64,000 bases of DNA from Serratia odorifera (GCF_900635445.1 NZ_LR134117.1:3968001-4032000); one strand, 5' to 3'; counted from the first letter of the stretch, positions 27,862 to 37,424 are shown. Numbers and translations are program-made. Notes: generated from the sequence alone by a model not told the origin.

Positions 27862-28995
27862 TCAGGCGCCGATCGCCACGTTACCGCTGTGCACACCGCT
27901 GGTCAGCAGCGCCATCATGGTCTGGATGATGCAGCTTTCGCTGTAACCCGCCTGCGCCATGCCGCGAATACGATCGGCATCGTTTTCGCCGTGCATGACA
28001 TATTGTTTCAGGTAATCCAGGACCTCGATGTCACGACCGCTGGCGTAGTGATACAGGCGTTGCAGGGTAAACAGCAGATGACGTGACAATTCGGTTTTCT
28101 CTGCTGACTGACAGTCGATGTAAGGCGCGCTGAAGCCGTAGCGCTGGGCGCAGAAGGTGTTGCAGGTGACGGCAGAATGGTAGGCCTGTTGCAGCGGCCG
28201 GCGTTCATCGAGCAGATATTTCACCAACAGCTGCGCGTAACCGCTGAGCATGCAGGCATGATAAATCGACAACGGCGTATCGCAAACGCGGATCTCGACC
28301 GTACCGAAGTTGGGCTTCGGCCGGATTTCCCAATAAATATCCTTCAGGCATTGTATGATCCCCAGCCGCGTCGCGGTGTCGACATACTGGTTAAACTGCT
28401 GCCAATTGTGGATATTCTCAATGTAGCCGAAGGTATGGAACGAGTTCAGCGCGCTGAAACGTGAACTGGCAAAGCGTGTATCAACCGACTGGTAATAAGG
28501 CGACGAGGCACTCAGGGCGATAAAGTGCGGCAGGTAGGGGATCAGCGCGTGGCACAGATAAATGGCTTCATCGCCGCTTTCAACACCGACGTGAATATGT
28601 TGGCCAAAAACGCAGGACAGTTTTGCCAAAAAACCCAGGTGATCGTACACCTCCTGATAACGTTCGGTGGGGGTAATGCACTGTTCTTTCCAATCGCTGG
28701 TAAGATGGCGACCGCCGCCGCATAGCCCGCAGTGATAACCGGCGGCCACGTCCGACAGCTGGCTGGCAATGGTGCTCAATTCATCGTACAGGGTAAAGGC
28801 ATTCTTATGCACCGCCGAATTAATTTCTATGGTTGATAGCGTCAGCTCTTCCTTTATATTCTTTTCATTATTCATGGCTTTTATAATTTCCAGGCCTTTT
28901 TGCGAAAGCTCGCAGCTATTTAAATCAATGAGCTGTAATTCTAATTCGGCGCCTAAGGTGTAACCTGGCGAGGGATTAAAAGGAATAAACGGCAT
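27862..28995 (-). CDS. ybdK: YbdK-family carboxylate-amine ligase (GCS2 type)
   Basis: 377-residue ligase of the glutamate-cysteine ligase type 2 family. It has the signature start YTLGAELELQLID, the metal and ATP site segments GQHIHVGVES and WEIRPKPNFGTVEIRVCDTP, and the central FIALSASSPYYQ. YbdK of E. coli has weak gamma-glutamylcysteine synthetase activity, and the true substrate is unknown. It is the third gene of an operon with a 41-residue protein and a four-span membrane protein (3 bp gap). The ggt gene lies next door. Confidence 0.88.
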   Translation of the reverse strand: MPFIPFNPSPGYTLGAELELQLIDLNSCELSQKGLEIIKAMNNEKNIKEELTLSTIEINSAVHKNAFTLYDELSTIASQLSDVAAGYHCGLCGGGRHLTSDWKEQCITPTERYQEVYDHLGFLAKLSCVFGQHIHVGVESGDEAIYLCHALIPYLPHFIALSASSPYYQSVDTRFASSRFSALNSFHTFGYIENIHNWQQFNQYVDTATRLGIIQCLKDIYWEIRPKPNFGTVEIRVCDTPLSIYHACMLSGYAQLLVKYLLDERRPLQQAYHSAVTCNTFCAQRYGFSAPYIDCQSAEKTELSRHLLFTLQRLYHYASGRDIEVLDYLKQYVMHGENDADRIRGMAQAGYSESCIIQTMMALLTSGVHSGNVAIGA

Positions 28996-28998
28996 GAT

Positions 28999-29544
28999 TT
29001 ACCTCTTTCGCAAAGTGCGAACAAATTCTTCGATGTAGGGAATAATAACCAGCAGCAATATTGCCGCGAACAGCGTCAGCCTATAACCGGTCGGCAACGG
29101 GGGTGTTTTCCAACGCAGCGAGAAGTCGGCAGATTGGTCGGCCATGCCGAACAGCGCGGTGAAATCCTGCCAGTTTAACGAGATCACCATCAGCATCGCC
29201 ATTAACGGGATCATCTCCAGAAAGCTGTGAATATGCTGTTCGATCGGCGTAACTTCACGTTGGTCCACGGCGTAGCTGACATCCCACAGCGCCGTGGCTT
29301 CATGAACAAAAAAAGCGACTATCATCAACAAGATAATCAGGCTGTTGATCTCAAGGAAAATGGCGGCCAACAACGGAATACCCACTTCGACAAACATCAT
29401 CAAATGCAGCAGTGACTCCTTGGTACCGCTGGTTTTCTCTATTTCAGTCGCGCGATGACATGCCCAGTCGGCGATGCCGGCCAATAACCATAATGGCATA
29501 ACGAAATACAGCAGCATGGCCAGCGTTGGGTCGCCCGTAGTCAT
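28999..29544 (-). CDS. Four-span membrane protein with conserved His/Glu pattern, unknown function
   Basis: 181 residues with four to five hydrophobic spans (about 9-24, 50-70, 72-82, 111-126 and 155-171). Between them lie CHRATEIEK, KESLLHLMMFVE, HEATALWDVSY and EQHIHSFLEMIP. The repeated His and Glu at helix ends suggest a metal or heme site, but I know of no assigned function. ATG 29544 overlaps the stop of the 41-residue gene upstream (TAATG), and ybdK follows after 3 bp, so all three are coupled. Confidence 0.75.
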   Translation of the reverse strand: MTTGDPTLAMLLYFVMPLWLLAGIADWACHRATEIEKTSGTKESLLHLMMFVEVGIPLLAAIFLEINSLIILLMIVAFFVHEATALWDVSYAVDQREVTPIEQHIHSFLEMIPLMAMLMVISLNWQDFTALFGMADQSADFSLRWKTPPLPTGYRLTLFAAILLLVIIPYIEEFVRTLRKR

Positions 29545-29669
29545 TATTTCACCTGCTTGTCACCGGACTCTGGCGCGTGGTGATAATCATCCTTTTCCCG
29601 CTTTGGCGAAGCGGCTGGCGGGGTGTTTTTTTCCGGCTTTTTCTGCCGATCGCTTTGATGGTGCATCAT
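29544..29669 (-). CDS. Highly charged 41-residue protein heading the ybdK operon
   Basis: Short gene not longer than 126 bp: ATG 29669, GGAGG at 29673-29677 four bases upstream, stop TAA overlapping the next ATG. The product is hydrophilic and probably disordered, with HH pairs, many Lys and Asp, and Pro (MMHHQSDRQKKPEKN at the start, ESGDKQVK at the end). It has no signal or membrane segment. The perfect ribosome site and coupled stop support translation. It could be a partner or substrate of the YbdK ligase, which is speculation. Confidence 0.72.
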   Translation of the reverse strand: MMHHQSDRQKKPEKNTPPAASPKREKDDYHHAPESGDKQVK

Positions 29670-29677
29670 TAACCTCC

Positions 29678-29701
29678 GACTAATCGATATATTAATTAGT
29701 C
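29678..29701. promoter_or_regulatory. Inverted repeat GACTAAT-N10-ATTAGTC
   Basis: Perfect 7-bp arms directly against the ribosome site of the 41-residue gene, at the edge of an A/T-rich promoter region (29700-29830). A candidate operator of the ybdK operon. Confidence 0.5.
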
Positions 29702-29875
29702 TTATAAGATTAGCCCAATACGCAAAATAATCTTTTCAAGACACAAAAAAATACAGATAAGCGGGGCGATGTTAATGACGATGCATACATGTTAATTATA
29801 AATTAAATAATAATGTCTAAATATTTCATCAGCAGCGCCGGGTATTGCTGCTCCCCGACGCAATTGGCCAGCACA

Positions 29876-31549
29876 CTAGCGTTCTATCACCTGTCCAGTA
29901 CCCCGACCACGCGGGTCGGAAGCGGTTTCTGGCATCCTGCCATTGACGCGGATCGCCTGGATATCCCCCATGTTCCAACCCTGATCCTCCAGGGTATAAC
30001 CCAGCGCGGTTAACTCTGCCGCCACCTGACCGGTCAACGGCGCGTAACTGTCGTAGTAGAGGGTGTCTTTGGGCAGCAACTGGTGGTGTACGCGCTGCGC
30101 CGCTACCGCCTGTTGCAGTGACAGGTGATAATCGTAAATGTTGTTCAGCACCTGAAAGATTGACGTAAAAATGCGTGACCCCCCCGGCGTGCCGAGCACC
30201 AGCGTCACCTTGCCGTCGCGGGTAACGATGGTCGGACTCATGGACGACAGCATGCGCTTGCCGGGCTCAATGGCATTGGCGTCGCTGCCCACCACGCCAA
30301 AGGCGTTTGCCACGCCGGGTTTGGCACTGAAATCATCCATTTCGTCGTTCAGCAAGAAGCCAGCGCCATTGACCACCACGCCGCTGCCAAAGTCCCAATT
30401 TAGCGTATAGGTATTACTGACCGCATTGCCTTGCGCATCGATAACCGAAAAGTGGGTGGTTTGGTGCGTTTCCAGGCCGGGACGTACTTTTTCGCTGGCG
30501 GAGATGGCCTGCGGATTCACTTCTGCCGCGCGTTTTTGCAGATAATCGGCGGCGGTCAGCTTGGCCACCGGCACATCGGTAAAGTCAGGATCGCCCAAAT
30601 AGTCGGCACGATCGGCAAACACCCGCTTTTCAATTTCCGACAACAAATGGATGTAGCGTGCCGAGTTGAGCGTGACCCCCTTAAAATCGGCGGCGCGATA
30701 CTCCTTGATTGCCAACAACTGCGCCAGAGCGATGCCGCCGGAGCTAGGCAGCGGGGCGGTATAGATGGTATTGCCACGCCAGGCGATCTGCATCGGCTCA
30801 CGCCATTTCACGCGGTAATCCTTCAGATCGTCCGCGCTGATCAAACCGCCATCCTGCTGCATCTGCTTTACCAACAGGTTGGCGGTTTCGCCGCGGTAAA
30901 AGTCGCTAGCCCCCCGATCGGCGATCCGTTCGAGGGTTTTTGCCAGTTCTGGTTGTTTAAACAGGCTGCCTGGCTTCATGCTGCCAAAGTAGTCGCCGAA
31001 GTTGGTTTTGCCAGCAAACAGTTTATTGGCGTCTTCACGATACTGGTACTGCTGGTTGGCGACGGTAAAGCCCTGCCGCGCGTAGCCAATCGCCGGCGTT
31101 AACAGTTCCGCCCAGGGCAGTTTGCCGAACTTCTGGTGCGCTTCCCATAATCCCATCACCGTACCCGGAACCCCGGCGGCTTTGCTGCCAACCAGACTGA
31201 GGTTGTCGATAACCTGGCCTTTTTCATCCAGATACATGCCTTTGCTGGCGGCGTTGGGTGCGGTTTCACGATAATCCAGGAAGTAGGGCTTACCGTCGAT
31301 ATACAGCGTCATAAAGCCGCCGCCACCAATGTTGCCTGCTTCGGGATAGGTAACCGCCAGGGTAAAGGCGGTCGCTACGGCGGCATCCACCGCGTTGCCA
31401 CCGGCCTTGAGGATCTGCGCCGCGACTTTAGCACCGTATTCGTCCGGCGCGGCCACCGCACCGGCGTCGAGTTGGGCGGCAAACAGCGGAGAACTGGCCG
31501 TCATGATGGCGGCGCTCAGCGCCATTATTTTAAACAGGCGAATCTGCAT
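29876..31549 (-). CDS. ggt: Gamma-glutamyltransferase (glutathione hydrolase)
   Basis: 557-residue N-terminal nucleophile hydrolase, exported by a signal peptide ending near residue 24 (SSPLFAA). The precursor would cut itself before Thr364 in HQTTHFSVIDAQGN, giving large and small subunits. The small subunit carries NTYTLNWDFGSG and SSMSPTIV, which bind the glutamyl group. It removes gamma-glutamyl from glutathione in the periplasm. The lid-loop region before GFLLNDEMDDF matches the E. coli type. It lies upstream of the divergent GH13 gene and beside the YbdK operon. Confidence 0.93.
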   Translation of the reverse strand: MQIRLFKIMALSAAIMTASSPLFAAQLDAGAVAAPDEYGAKVAAQILKAGGNAVDAAVATAFTLAVTYPEAGNIGGGGFMTLYIDGKPYFLDYRETAPNAASKGMYLDEKGQVIDNLSLVGSKAAGVPGTVMGLWEAHQKFGKLPWAELLTPAIGYARQGFTVANQQYQYREDANKLFAGKTNFGDYFGSMKPGSLFKQPELAKTLERIADRGASDFYRGETANLLVKQMQQDGGLISADDLKDYRVKWREPMQIAWRGNTIYTAPLPSSGGIALAQLLAIKEYRAADFKGVTLNSARYIHLLSEIEKRVFADRADYLGDPDFTDVPVAKLTAADYLQKRAAEVNPQAISASEKVRPGLETHQTTHFSVIDAQGNAVSNTYTLNWDFGSGVVVNGAGFLLNDEMDDFSAKPGVANAFGVVGSDANAIEPGKRMLSSMSPTIVTRDGKVTLVLGTPGGSRIFTSIFQVLNNIYDYHLSLQQAVAAQRVHHQLLPKDTLYYDSYAPLTGQVAAELTALGYTLEDQGWNMGDIQAIRVNGRMPETASDPRGRGTGQVIER

Positions 31550-31816
31550 AAGGGTTCCTTTCCGGTTAGTGTTGATGCGGCGGCCAAGTGGCTAATACCT
31601 TGTTGCGTAATCACTTTCAGCCGTTTTTTTTGGCTCGGCCGCCATAAACAAAATAGCAGCAGTCGCCGTTGGCCGCCTGATGCAAGTCGGCAATTTGCCC
31701 ACCATGAGGCATCGCTCACAAAGGCACACAGCCAACGGTAGCCTGCCGAGGTGTTTTACCTGTTTACCAGAAGCGGTTATAAAGGAAGCTAATGGTTTTA
31801 CACAAAAGGAGGGGCT

Positions 31817-33541
31817 ATGGCGTCAGACTTCGAGCAACAGCTACAGCAATTGCTGCGCAGTTTGTATCCTGCCGAACGACGGCCGGCGTTGATTGCCGAC
31901 ATTCTGGCGTTGATAGAAAAGTGGCGCTTACCCCGAGAACAGCGGTCGCAATCGGTCGACGAGAAAACCATTTATCTGATCGCTTATGGCGACGGTCTGT
32001 ATCAGGACGATGAAAAACCGCTGCGGGTACTGAAACAGTTCGCCGATCGCTGGCTGCAAGGCTTAATCAGCGATATTCATCTGTTACCGATGTTTCCCTG
32101 GACCTCGGATGACGGTTTCAGCGTGGTGGATTATCGGCGTATCAATCCTGAACTGGGCGACTGGACAGATATTCACGCATTGCATCAGCATTATGATTTG
32201 ATGTTTGACTGCGTGATTAACCACGTTTCCAGCGCCAGCCTGTGGTTTCAGGCTTATCTGCGCGGCGAGGAAAAATACCAGCACTATTTTATCGAGGCCG
32301 ACCCACAGGCCGATTACCATTCGGTGATGCGCCCACGCGCGCTGCCACTGCTGACGCCGTATGTCAAAGCCAACCATCAGCGCGTCTATTTGTGGACCAC
32401 CTTCAGCGAAGACCAGATAGACCTTAATTTTCGCGAACCGGCAGTGTTACTGGAAAGCATCGACATCCTGTTGCAATACGCCGCGTCCGGCGGACGGTCG
32501 ATTCGCCTGGATGCAATTGGTTTTATCTGGAAAGCGGCAGGGACCGCGTGTATACACCTGCCGGAAGTGCATCAGATCATCAAGCTGTGGCGGCTGGTGC
32601 TCGACCGCGCCAATACCCATTGCCGCCTGATCACCGAAACCAACGTGCCGCACAGCGAAAATATTCGCTATTTCGGCAACGGCGACGAAGCGCACATGGT
32701 GTACCAGTTTCCGTTACCACCGCTGACGCTGCACGCATTTTTACGCCAGAATACGCGCTGGCTCAATGCCTGGGCGACCCGACTCAGTGCCGAAACGCAG
32801 CCGATCAACACCACTTTTTTCAACTTTCTGGCCAGCCACGACGGCATCGGCCTGCGGCCGACTGAAAATCTGCTGGACGATGCCGAGCGGGCGTTTCTGG
32901 TGGCCGAAGTGGAGCGTAAGGACGGGCGAATTTCCTGGCGTAACAACCCCGACGGCAGTAAGTCGCCGTATGAGTTGAACATCAACTATCTGGATGCCCT
33001 GTGCGAGCCGGATGACGGCGTCAACACCAAAGCCGACAAGTTCGTGGCGGCACAGTCAATCCTGTTGGCATTCCGCGGCGTACCGGCGCTGTATTATCAT
33101 AGCCTGCTCGGTAGCCGCAGCGATCTGGCGGGGGTAGCGCGCTCCGGCATCAACCGACGCATCAACCGCGAAAAACTGCAGTTGAAAAGCCTGGAACAAC
33201 AGCTGGTTGAGCCAGGCACGCTACGGGCGGAAGTGTTCCATCGTCTGCGTCACCTGATTTATTGTCGCCGTACCCAGCCGGCGTTTGCCCCCCAGGCGGC
33301 GCAGCGGGTGCTGAAACTTGGCGACGCGCTGTTCGGCATCGAACGGGCCGAACAGCGCGGGCAGGAACGCATCAGCTGCGTGGTGAACGTCAGTGCCGCT
33401 CCGCAAACGCTGCACTTGCTGCTGCCGGGCACCGATCTGATCGCCATGACGGCGTTTGACGGCAGCATGACGTTGCGGCCGTGGCAGGCGGTATGGATCA
33501 AACACTCTGCGCCTGACGGCCCGCGTTGCACCACGCTGTAA
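31817..33541 (+). CDS. GH13_18 glycoside phosphorylase, probable glucosylglycerate phosphorylase
   Basis: 574-residue enzyme of the sucrose phosphorylase subfamily. The nucleophile Asp232 is in IRLDAIGFIWK, the acid/base Glu274 in LITETNV, and the third carboxylate Asp342 in LASHDGIGLRP. It is longer than true sucrose phosphorylases (about 500) and like E. coli YcjM, which acts on glucosylglycerate. The ribosome site AAGGAGG is strong. Together with gpgS-yedP at 0.1-2.1 kb it would complete synthesis and recovery of glucosylglycerate. Substrate choice is inferred from family and context. Confidence 0.8.
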   Translation: MASDFEQQLQQLLRSLYPAERRPALIADILALIEKWRLPREQRSQSVDEKTIYLIAYGDGLYQDDEKPLRVLKQFADRWLQGLISDIHLLPMFPWTSDDGFSVVDYRRINPELGDWTDIHALHQHYDLMFDCVINHVSSASLWFQAYLRGEEKYQHYFIEADPQADYHSVMRPRALPLLTPYVKANHQRVYLWTTFSEDQIDLNFREPAVLLESIDILLQYAASGGRSIRLDAIGFIWKAAGTACIHLPEVHQIIKLWRLVLDRANTHCRLITETNVPHSENIRYFGNGDEAHMVYQFPLPPLTLHAFLRQNTRWLNAWATRLSAETQPINTTFFNFLASHDGIGLRPTENLLDDAERAFLVAEVERKDGRISWRNNPDGSKSPYELNINYLDALCEPDDGVNTKADKFVAAQSILLAFRGVPALYYHSLLGSRSDLAGVARSGINRRINREKLQLKSLEQQLVEPGTLRAEVFHRLRHLIYCRRTQPAFAPQAAQRVLKLGDALFGIERAEQRGQERISCVVNVSAAPQTLHLLLPGTDLIAMTAFDGSMTLRPWQAVWIKHSAPDGPRCTTL

Positions 33542-33551
33542 CGATGGATGG

Positions 33552-34989
33552 CTAAAGTTGTAAATAGGCAACCTGGGTCTGCAGGTATTCCTCCAGGCCG
33601 TGGCGGCCATCGGCGCCGCCGATGCCGGACTTGCGCCAGCCGGCATGGAACCCCTGCATCGCTTCAAAGTTTTCACGATTGATGTAGGTTTCGCCGAACT
33701 TCAACTGCTTGAGCGCGCGCATCGCCACATTGAGATCGCGAGTAAAAATGGGAGGAGGTGAGGCCGTATTCGCTGTCATTGGCCATGGCGATGGCCTCAT
33801 CCAGCGTGTTGAAGGTTGCTACCGGCAATACCGGACCAAACACCTCTTCTTGCATGATTTCCATATCCTGACGCACCTCCGTCAGTAAGGTAGGGGGGAA
33901 AAAATAACCGCTGCGCGCGGCACGTTGCCCGCCAAATCGCAGCGTCGCCCCCTGTTCGACGGCCCGTGCTACCTTGTCCTCTACCCGTTTTACCGCCTCT
34001 GCGCTGATCAGCGGTCCCATATCCAGCCCGGTTTGGGTATTGGGATCGCCATAGGTTACCTGTTGTAATGCCGTACTGAGCCGCTCGATGAACTGAGGAT
34101 AAATTGCCTGTTGCACATAAACACGTTCGGCGCAGTTGCACACCTGCCCGGTGTTGATCACCCGCGAACTGACGATGGCTTTCACCGCCAAATCCAGATC
34201 GGCGTCGGCCATGACAATCGCCGGGGCTTTACCGCCCAGTTCCAGCGACACTTTGGTGACGTTGTCGGCTGCTGCACGCATGGTGGCGATACCCGCGCCG
34301 ACGCTGCCGGTCAGGCTGACCATACCGACCTTGGCATTGGCCGCCAGTTCCTGTCCAACTTCGGGACCATAGCCCGTCACCAGATTGAATACCCCGCGTG
34401 GCAATCCGACCTGGTGCACAATCTCGGCAAATATCACCGCGTTGCCCGGCGTCAATTCGCTGGGCTTGATCACCATGGTATTGCCGGTCAGCAGGGCCGG
34501 CGCCGCCTTGCGTGCAATCAGGAAGAACGGGAAGTTCCACGGTAAAATACCGGTGGTGACACCGATGGCCTTCTTGAACAGGAAAATCGTCTCGTTGGGC
34601 CGATCGCTCTGGATAATTTCGCCTTCATAACGGCGCGCCCATTCAGCCATATAATCAAGGTAATCGGCGGTGAACAGCACTTCCACCTTGGCCAGTTCCT
34701 GAGTTTTACCGCCTTCGGCGACGATGGTGGCGGTCAGTTCCTCCGCACGCTGGCGGATGCCGTTGGCGATGGCACGCAGCCACTGCCCACGCTCGACGGC
34801 AGGTAACGCTTCCCAATCGGCCTGTGCGGCGGCGGCGGCATCAATCGCCTGTTTCGCGTGCTCGGCGCTGCCTTGGGGGATCTGCATAATGATCTGTTCG
34901 GTCGACGGATTGACCACGTCAATCCAGCGATCGTCAGGGTTGGCGATAAATTCGCCATTAATGTACATGCGTTTTTGATTCAGGGTCAT
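33552..34989 (-). CDS. aldA: Lactaldehyde dehydrogenase AldA type (one frameshift)
   Basis: NAD-dependent aldehyde dehydrogenase, about 478 residues. It has PWNFPFFLIARK (cofactor-binding start), the general base Glu in LELGGKAP, the nucleophile Cys in TGQVCNCAERVYVQ, and EEVFGPVLPV. The NCAERVYV segment and the MYINGEFI start match AldA, which oxidises lactaldehyde and glycolaldehyde. Near 33750 the frame changes; the end in the next frame (FTRDLNVAMRALKQLKFGETYIN) restores the family ending. It is convergent with the GH13 gene, 10 bp apart. Confidence 0.87.
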
Positions 34990-35151
34990 GGCAGCGCTCC
35001 GTAGGGTCTTGTTAATTTATTGTTATTTTAACGGAGTTGCTGCGTTAATAACCTTTCTATCACTGCCACCCGAAGCCGGCGAGTGGCAAAAATCACGGTA
35101 AACGAAAGCGTGCCAATCGCCGATTAGCCACCGCAGCGGCGCACGGCAACC

Positions 35152-35637
35152 TCAACGCGGCGTAACGTGCCGGCAGAGGTCGATGGCTCTGCCAATCAGG
35201 GAGGGGAGCTCGCGCGGACATGCGAGTTTTTCTACTTCTGCCATGGTGAACCATTTAAAGCCGCTGTGGGCAGCAACGCAGGCCGCCGGAGAACGGCATA
35301 AGTAGATCAAGTCAATATGCCAGTGATAGCCGCCGTTTTTATCACCGATCCTTTCACAAAGAATGGTCAACGGGCTAGGCAGTTCTACAACATCCTGTTG
35401 ATCGTTCACCAGCGCTATCGCGCTGTGGCGAGCACAATCAATGATGCGGGTCTCAATCCCGACCTCTTCCTTGACCTCACGCTGCAGGGCTTCCTGCGGT
35501 TCTTCATTCGGTTCAACATGTCCGCCGGGGTATAACCAGCATTGCAGCTTATGGTGAAAATGCATCAATACGCGGTGGTCTTCATCCAGAATAATGGCCG
35601 AAGCCGTAAAATGTTTTTCGCCCAGACGTGGTATCAC
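35152..35637 (-). CDS. Nudix hydrolase
   Basis: 161 residues with a complete Nudix box GHVEPNEEPQEALQREVKEE followed by VGIE, near residues 39-62. The start is GTG 35637 (IPRLGEKHFTASAIILDED). It is of the MutT/AmbR-like group with a C-terminal HIDLIYLC strand. It cleaves some nucleoside diphosphate-linked compound, and the substrate cannot be assigned. It stands alone, with no clear operon partner. Confidence 0.86.
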   Translation of the reverse strand: MIPRLGEKHFTASAIILDEDHRVLMHFHHKLQCWLYPGGHVEPNEEPQEALQREVKEEVGIETRIIDCARHSAIALVNDQQDVVELPSPLTILCERIGDKNGGYHWHIDLIYLCRSPAACVAAHSGFKWFTMAEVEKLACPRELPSLIGRAIDLCRHVTPR

Positions 35638-35797
35638 GTTAGATCCTGTTCAATTTGCCAACTCAAAATATTGGCTATTTCTAACGCCAGCAGGTGACAT
35701 AAAAATGACAATCGGCACTCGATACTGTGGTCGAACATCACGACAAAGCCGTAACAGAAGGTAAGAAGCTGGCAGAGGGCAATTGCCAGACCCGTTT

Positions 35798-37123
35798 TCA
35801 GGATGACAGCATTTTATGTGGTTGCAGCAGATTGACCACGCGTGCGGAGAGCATCGCCAACGAAGCCAGCCGGCGTTTGGACAGGAAACGGGTAGGGAAG
35901 GCGACAGGGGGGAACCGGGTCAGTCGCAAGAAATCGCGGTTTAGCCGTAACAGATCGTCGCTGATGGCTTTTCCTACCCGCACGCTCTGTGCCAAACCGT
36001 GGCCGTTCCAGCCATAGGCGCTGTATACCGGCACCGGCGCGGCAGACTTGCGAAACACCGGCATGCCGGAGCGGGTAATGTCGAAAGGTTCGGCCCAGAA
36101 AAATTCGGGGGACAGATTCGGCTGCTGCGGGAACACCGCGGTCAATCGCTGTTGCAGACGTTTGACAATCGACGCCCTCGGCAGCAACTGACTGGTGCCC
36201 AGCGCGCCGAACAACAACCGGTCGTTGTCATAGGGACGAAAATAATCGATCTGCAACTGAGTGTCGTACACCGGCATAGCGGTCGGTAACAGGGTATGAA
36301 TCCCGCCGCTGACCGGTGCGGTGGCTGCGACGTAGGTATAGAGCGGTAATGTCATCGACTCTTCTTGCGGTTGCAACGTCCCGGAGTCTGCATGCATCGC
36401 CAGCACAATCGCCTTACGCGCCACCATGCCGCCAGCGGCGGTGAGCGCCAGCGTGCCACGTGCACCCGGCCTTAACGCCACAACCGCACTGTCTTCATAC
36501 GCTTGTCCACCTGCGCGCAGAAAGGCGCCCAGCAGGCCGTGCACCAGCTTTAGCGGATGAATGTGCCCGCCTGAATGATCGATTGCCGCGCCATGATAGT
36601 TGGCTGAATTCAGGTGAGTGCGCAATTGCTCGCGATCCAGCATAGCGGCGCAGCGATCGCCCAACGTCTGACGTGCCGCCAACTCCTCGGCCAAGGGCGC
36701 CATATGCGCCGGATGCACGGCGGCGGTAAGATGACCATGGTGGCGATCGGCATTGATGCCGTGGGTTTCCAATAAACTGTCCAGTAACTGCATCGCTTCC
36801 GATGATGCGAACTGCCACAGCCACCGTGCGGTTTCAAACGGCAGCATTTGCAGCATTTGCCGCGCCTTCCAGCGCGCCATGCCTGGCGTCAGCTGGCCGC
36901 CGTTGCGCCCTGAAGCGCGGCCGCCAACCTGCGCCTTTTCCAATAAAACCGTATCGACACCGGCGGCGGCAAGATGCAGAGCGGCAGACAGGCCCAGCAA
37001 TCCGCCACCGATCACCACCACATCGGCTTCCTGTACCTTGTCCAGCCGGGGCATCACGGCGAGGTTGCCCACTTGCTGGGGATAAATACATGCCTCTGTC
37101 GCATTGGCGAGCCAGTGAGTCAT
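35798..37123 (-). CDS. FAD-dependent amine oxidoreductase (PuuB/DadA-like)
   Basis: 441-residue flavoprotein of the DAO family. The dinucleotide-binding fold is VVVIGGGLLGLSAALHLAAAG with the acidic LLEKAQVGGRASGRNGG, typical of PuuB-like gamma-glutamylputrescine oxidases. The C-terminal YGWNGHGLAQSVRVGKAI closes the FAD site. I start at ATG 37123, where GAGGA lies eight bases upstream, rather than at TTG 37141. A 14-bp palindrome lies 43 bp upstream. The partner genes puuACD are not present, so the substrate amine is uncertain. Confidence 0.82.
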   Translation of the reverse strand: MTHWLANATEACIYPQQVGNLAVMPRLDKVQEADVVVIGGGLLGLSAALHLAAAGVDTVLLEKAQVGGRASGRNGGQLTPGMARWKARQMLQMLPFETARWLWQFASSEAMQLLDSLLETHGINADRHHGHLTAAVHPAHMAPLAEELAARQTLGDRCAAMLDREQLRTHLNSANYHGAAIDHSGGHIHPLKLVHGLLGAFLRAGGQAYEDSAVVALRPGARGTLALTAAGGMVARKAIVLAMHADSGTLQPQEESMTLPLYTYVAATAPVSGGIHTLLPTAMPVYDTQLQIDYFRPYDNDRLLFGALGTSQLLPRASIVKRLQQRLTAVFPQQPNLSPEFFWAEPFDITRSGMPVFRKSAAPVPVYSAYGWNGHGLAQSVRVGKAISDDLLRLNRDFLRLTRFPPVAFPTRFLSKRRLASLAMLSARVVNLLQPHKMLSS

Positions 37124-37165
37124 CACGTGTTCCTCGGTCAAGCAAATTATTAAGCATTGCTACTG

Positions 37166-37179
37166 TAAATGTACATTTA
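37166..37179. promoter_or_regulatory. Perfect 14-bp palindrome TAAATGTACATTTA
   Basis: Located 43 bp upstream of the FAD oxidase start, where a dimeric repressor or activator would bind. The regulator is not encoded next to it. Confidence 0.5.
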
Positions 37180-37390
37180 GCGTAGGCTACTCAGCGCGGC
37201 AAGAGATCCGATGAGTCAGTCATTATCTGGCTATCTATCGGTATGCTATTGTTTTCTAGCAGATTGTCATGATGATAAAAAATGATCGTCACCCAGGAAA
37301 TTAATAAATTTTCGTGACGTTTTCGTGATTGGATGCTAACCACCGGGAGGCAGCAGATACCGGGATCATCGGGCGGGCGACGCCATAAAG

Positions 37391-37424
37391 CGATAAAAAA
37401 CCGGCCAGTAATTACTGGCCGGTT
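37391..37424 (-). terminator. Intrinsic terminator of the dehydrogenase/DJ-1 operon
   Basis: A 26-bp perfect palindrome (37399-37424, core GGCCAGTAATTACTGGCC) followed on the minus strand by a run of T, 30 bp after the dehydrogenase stop. Confidence 0.85.

Noticed and set aside
29690..29830. A/T-rich stretch as a mobile-element scar
   Set aside because: There are no terminal repeats, no target duplication and no transposase fragment. It fits an A/T-rich promoter region.
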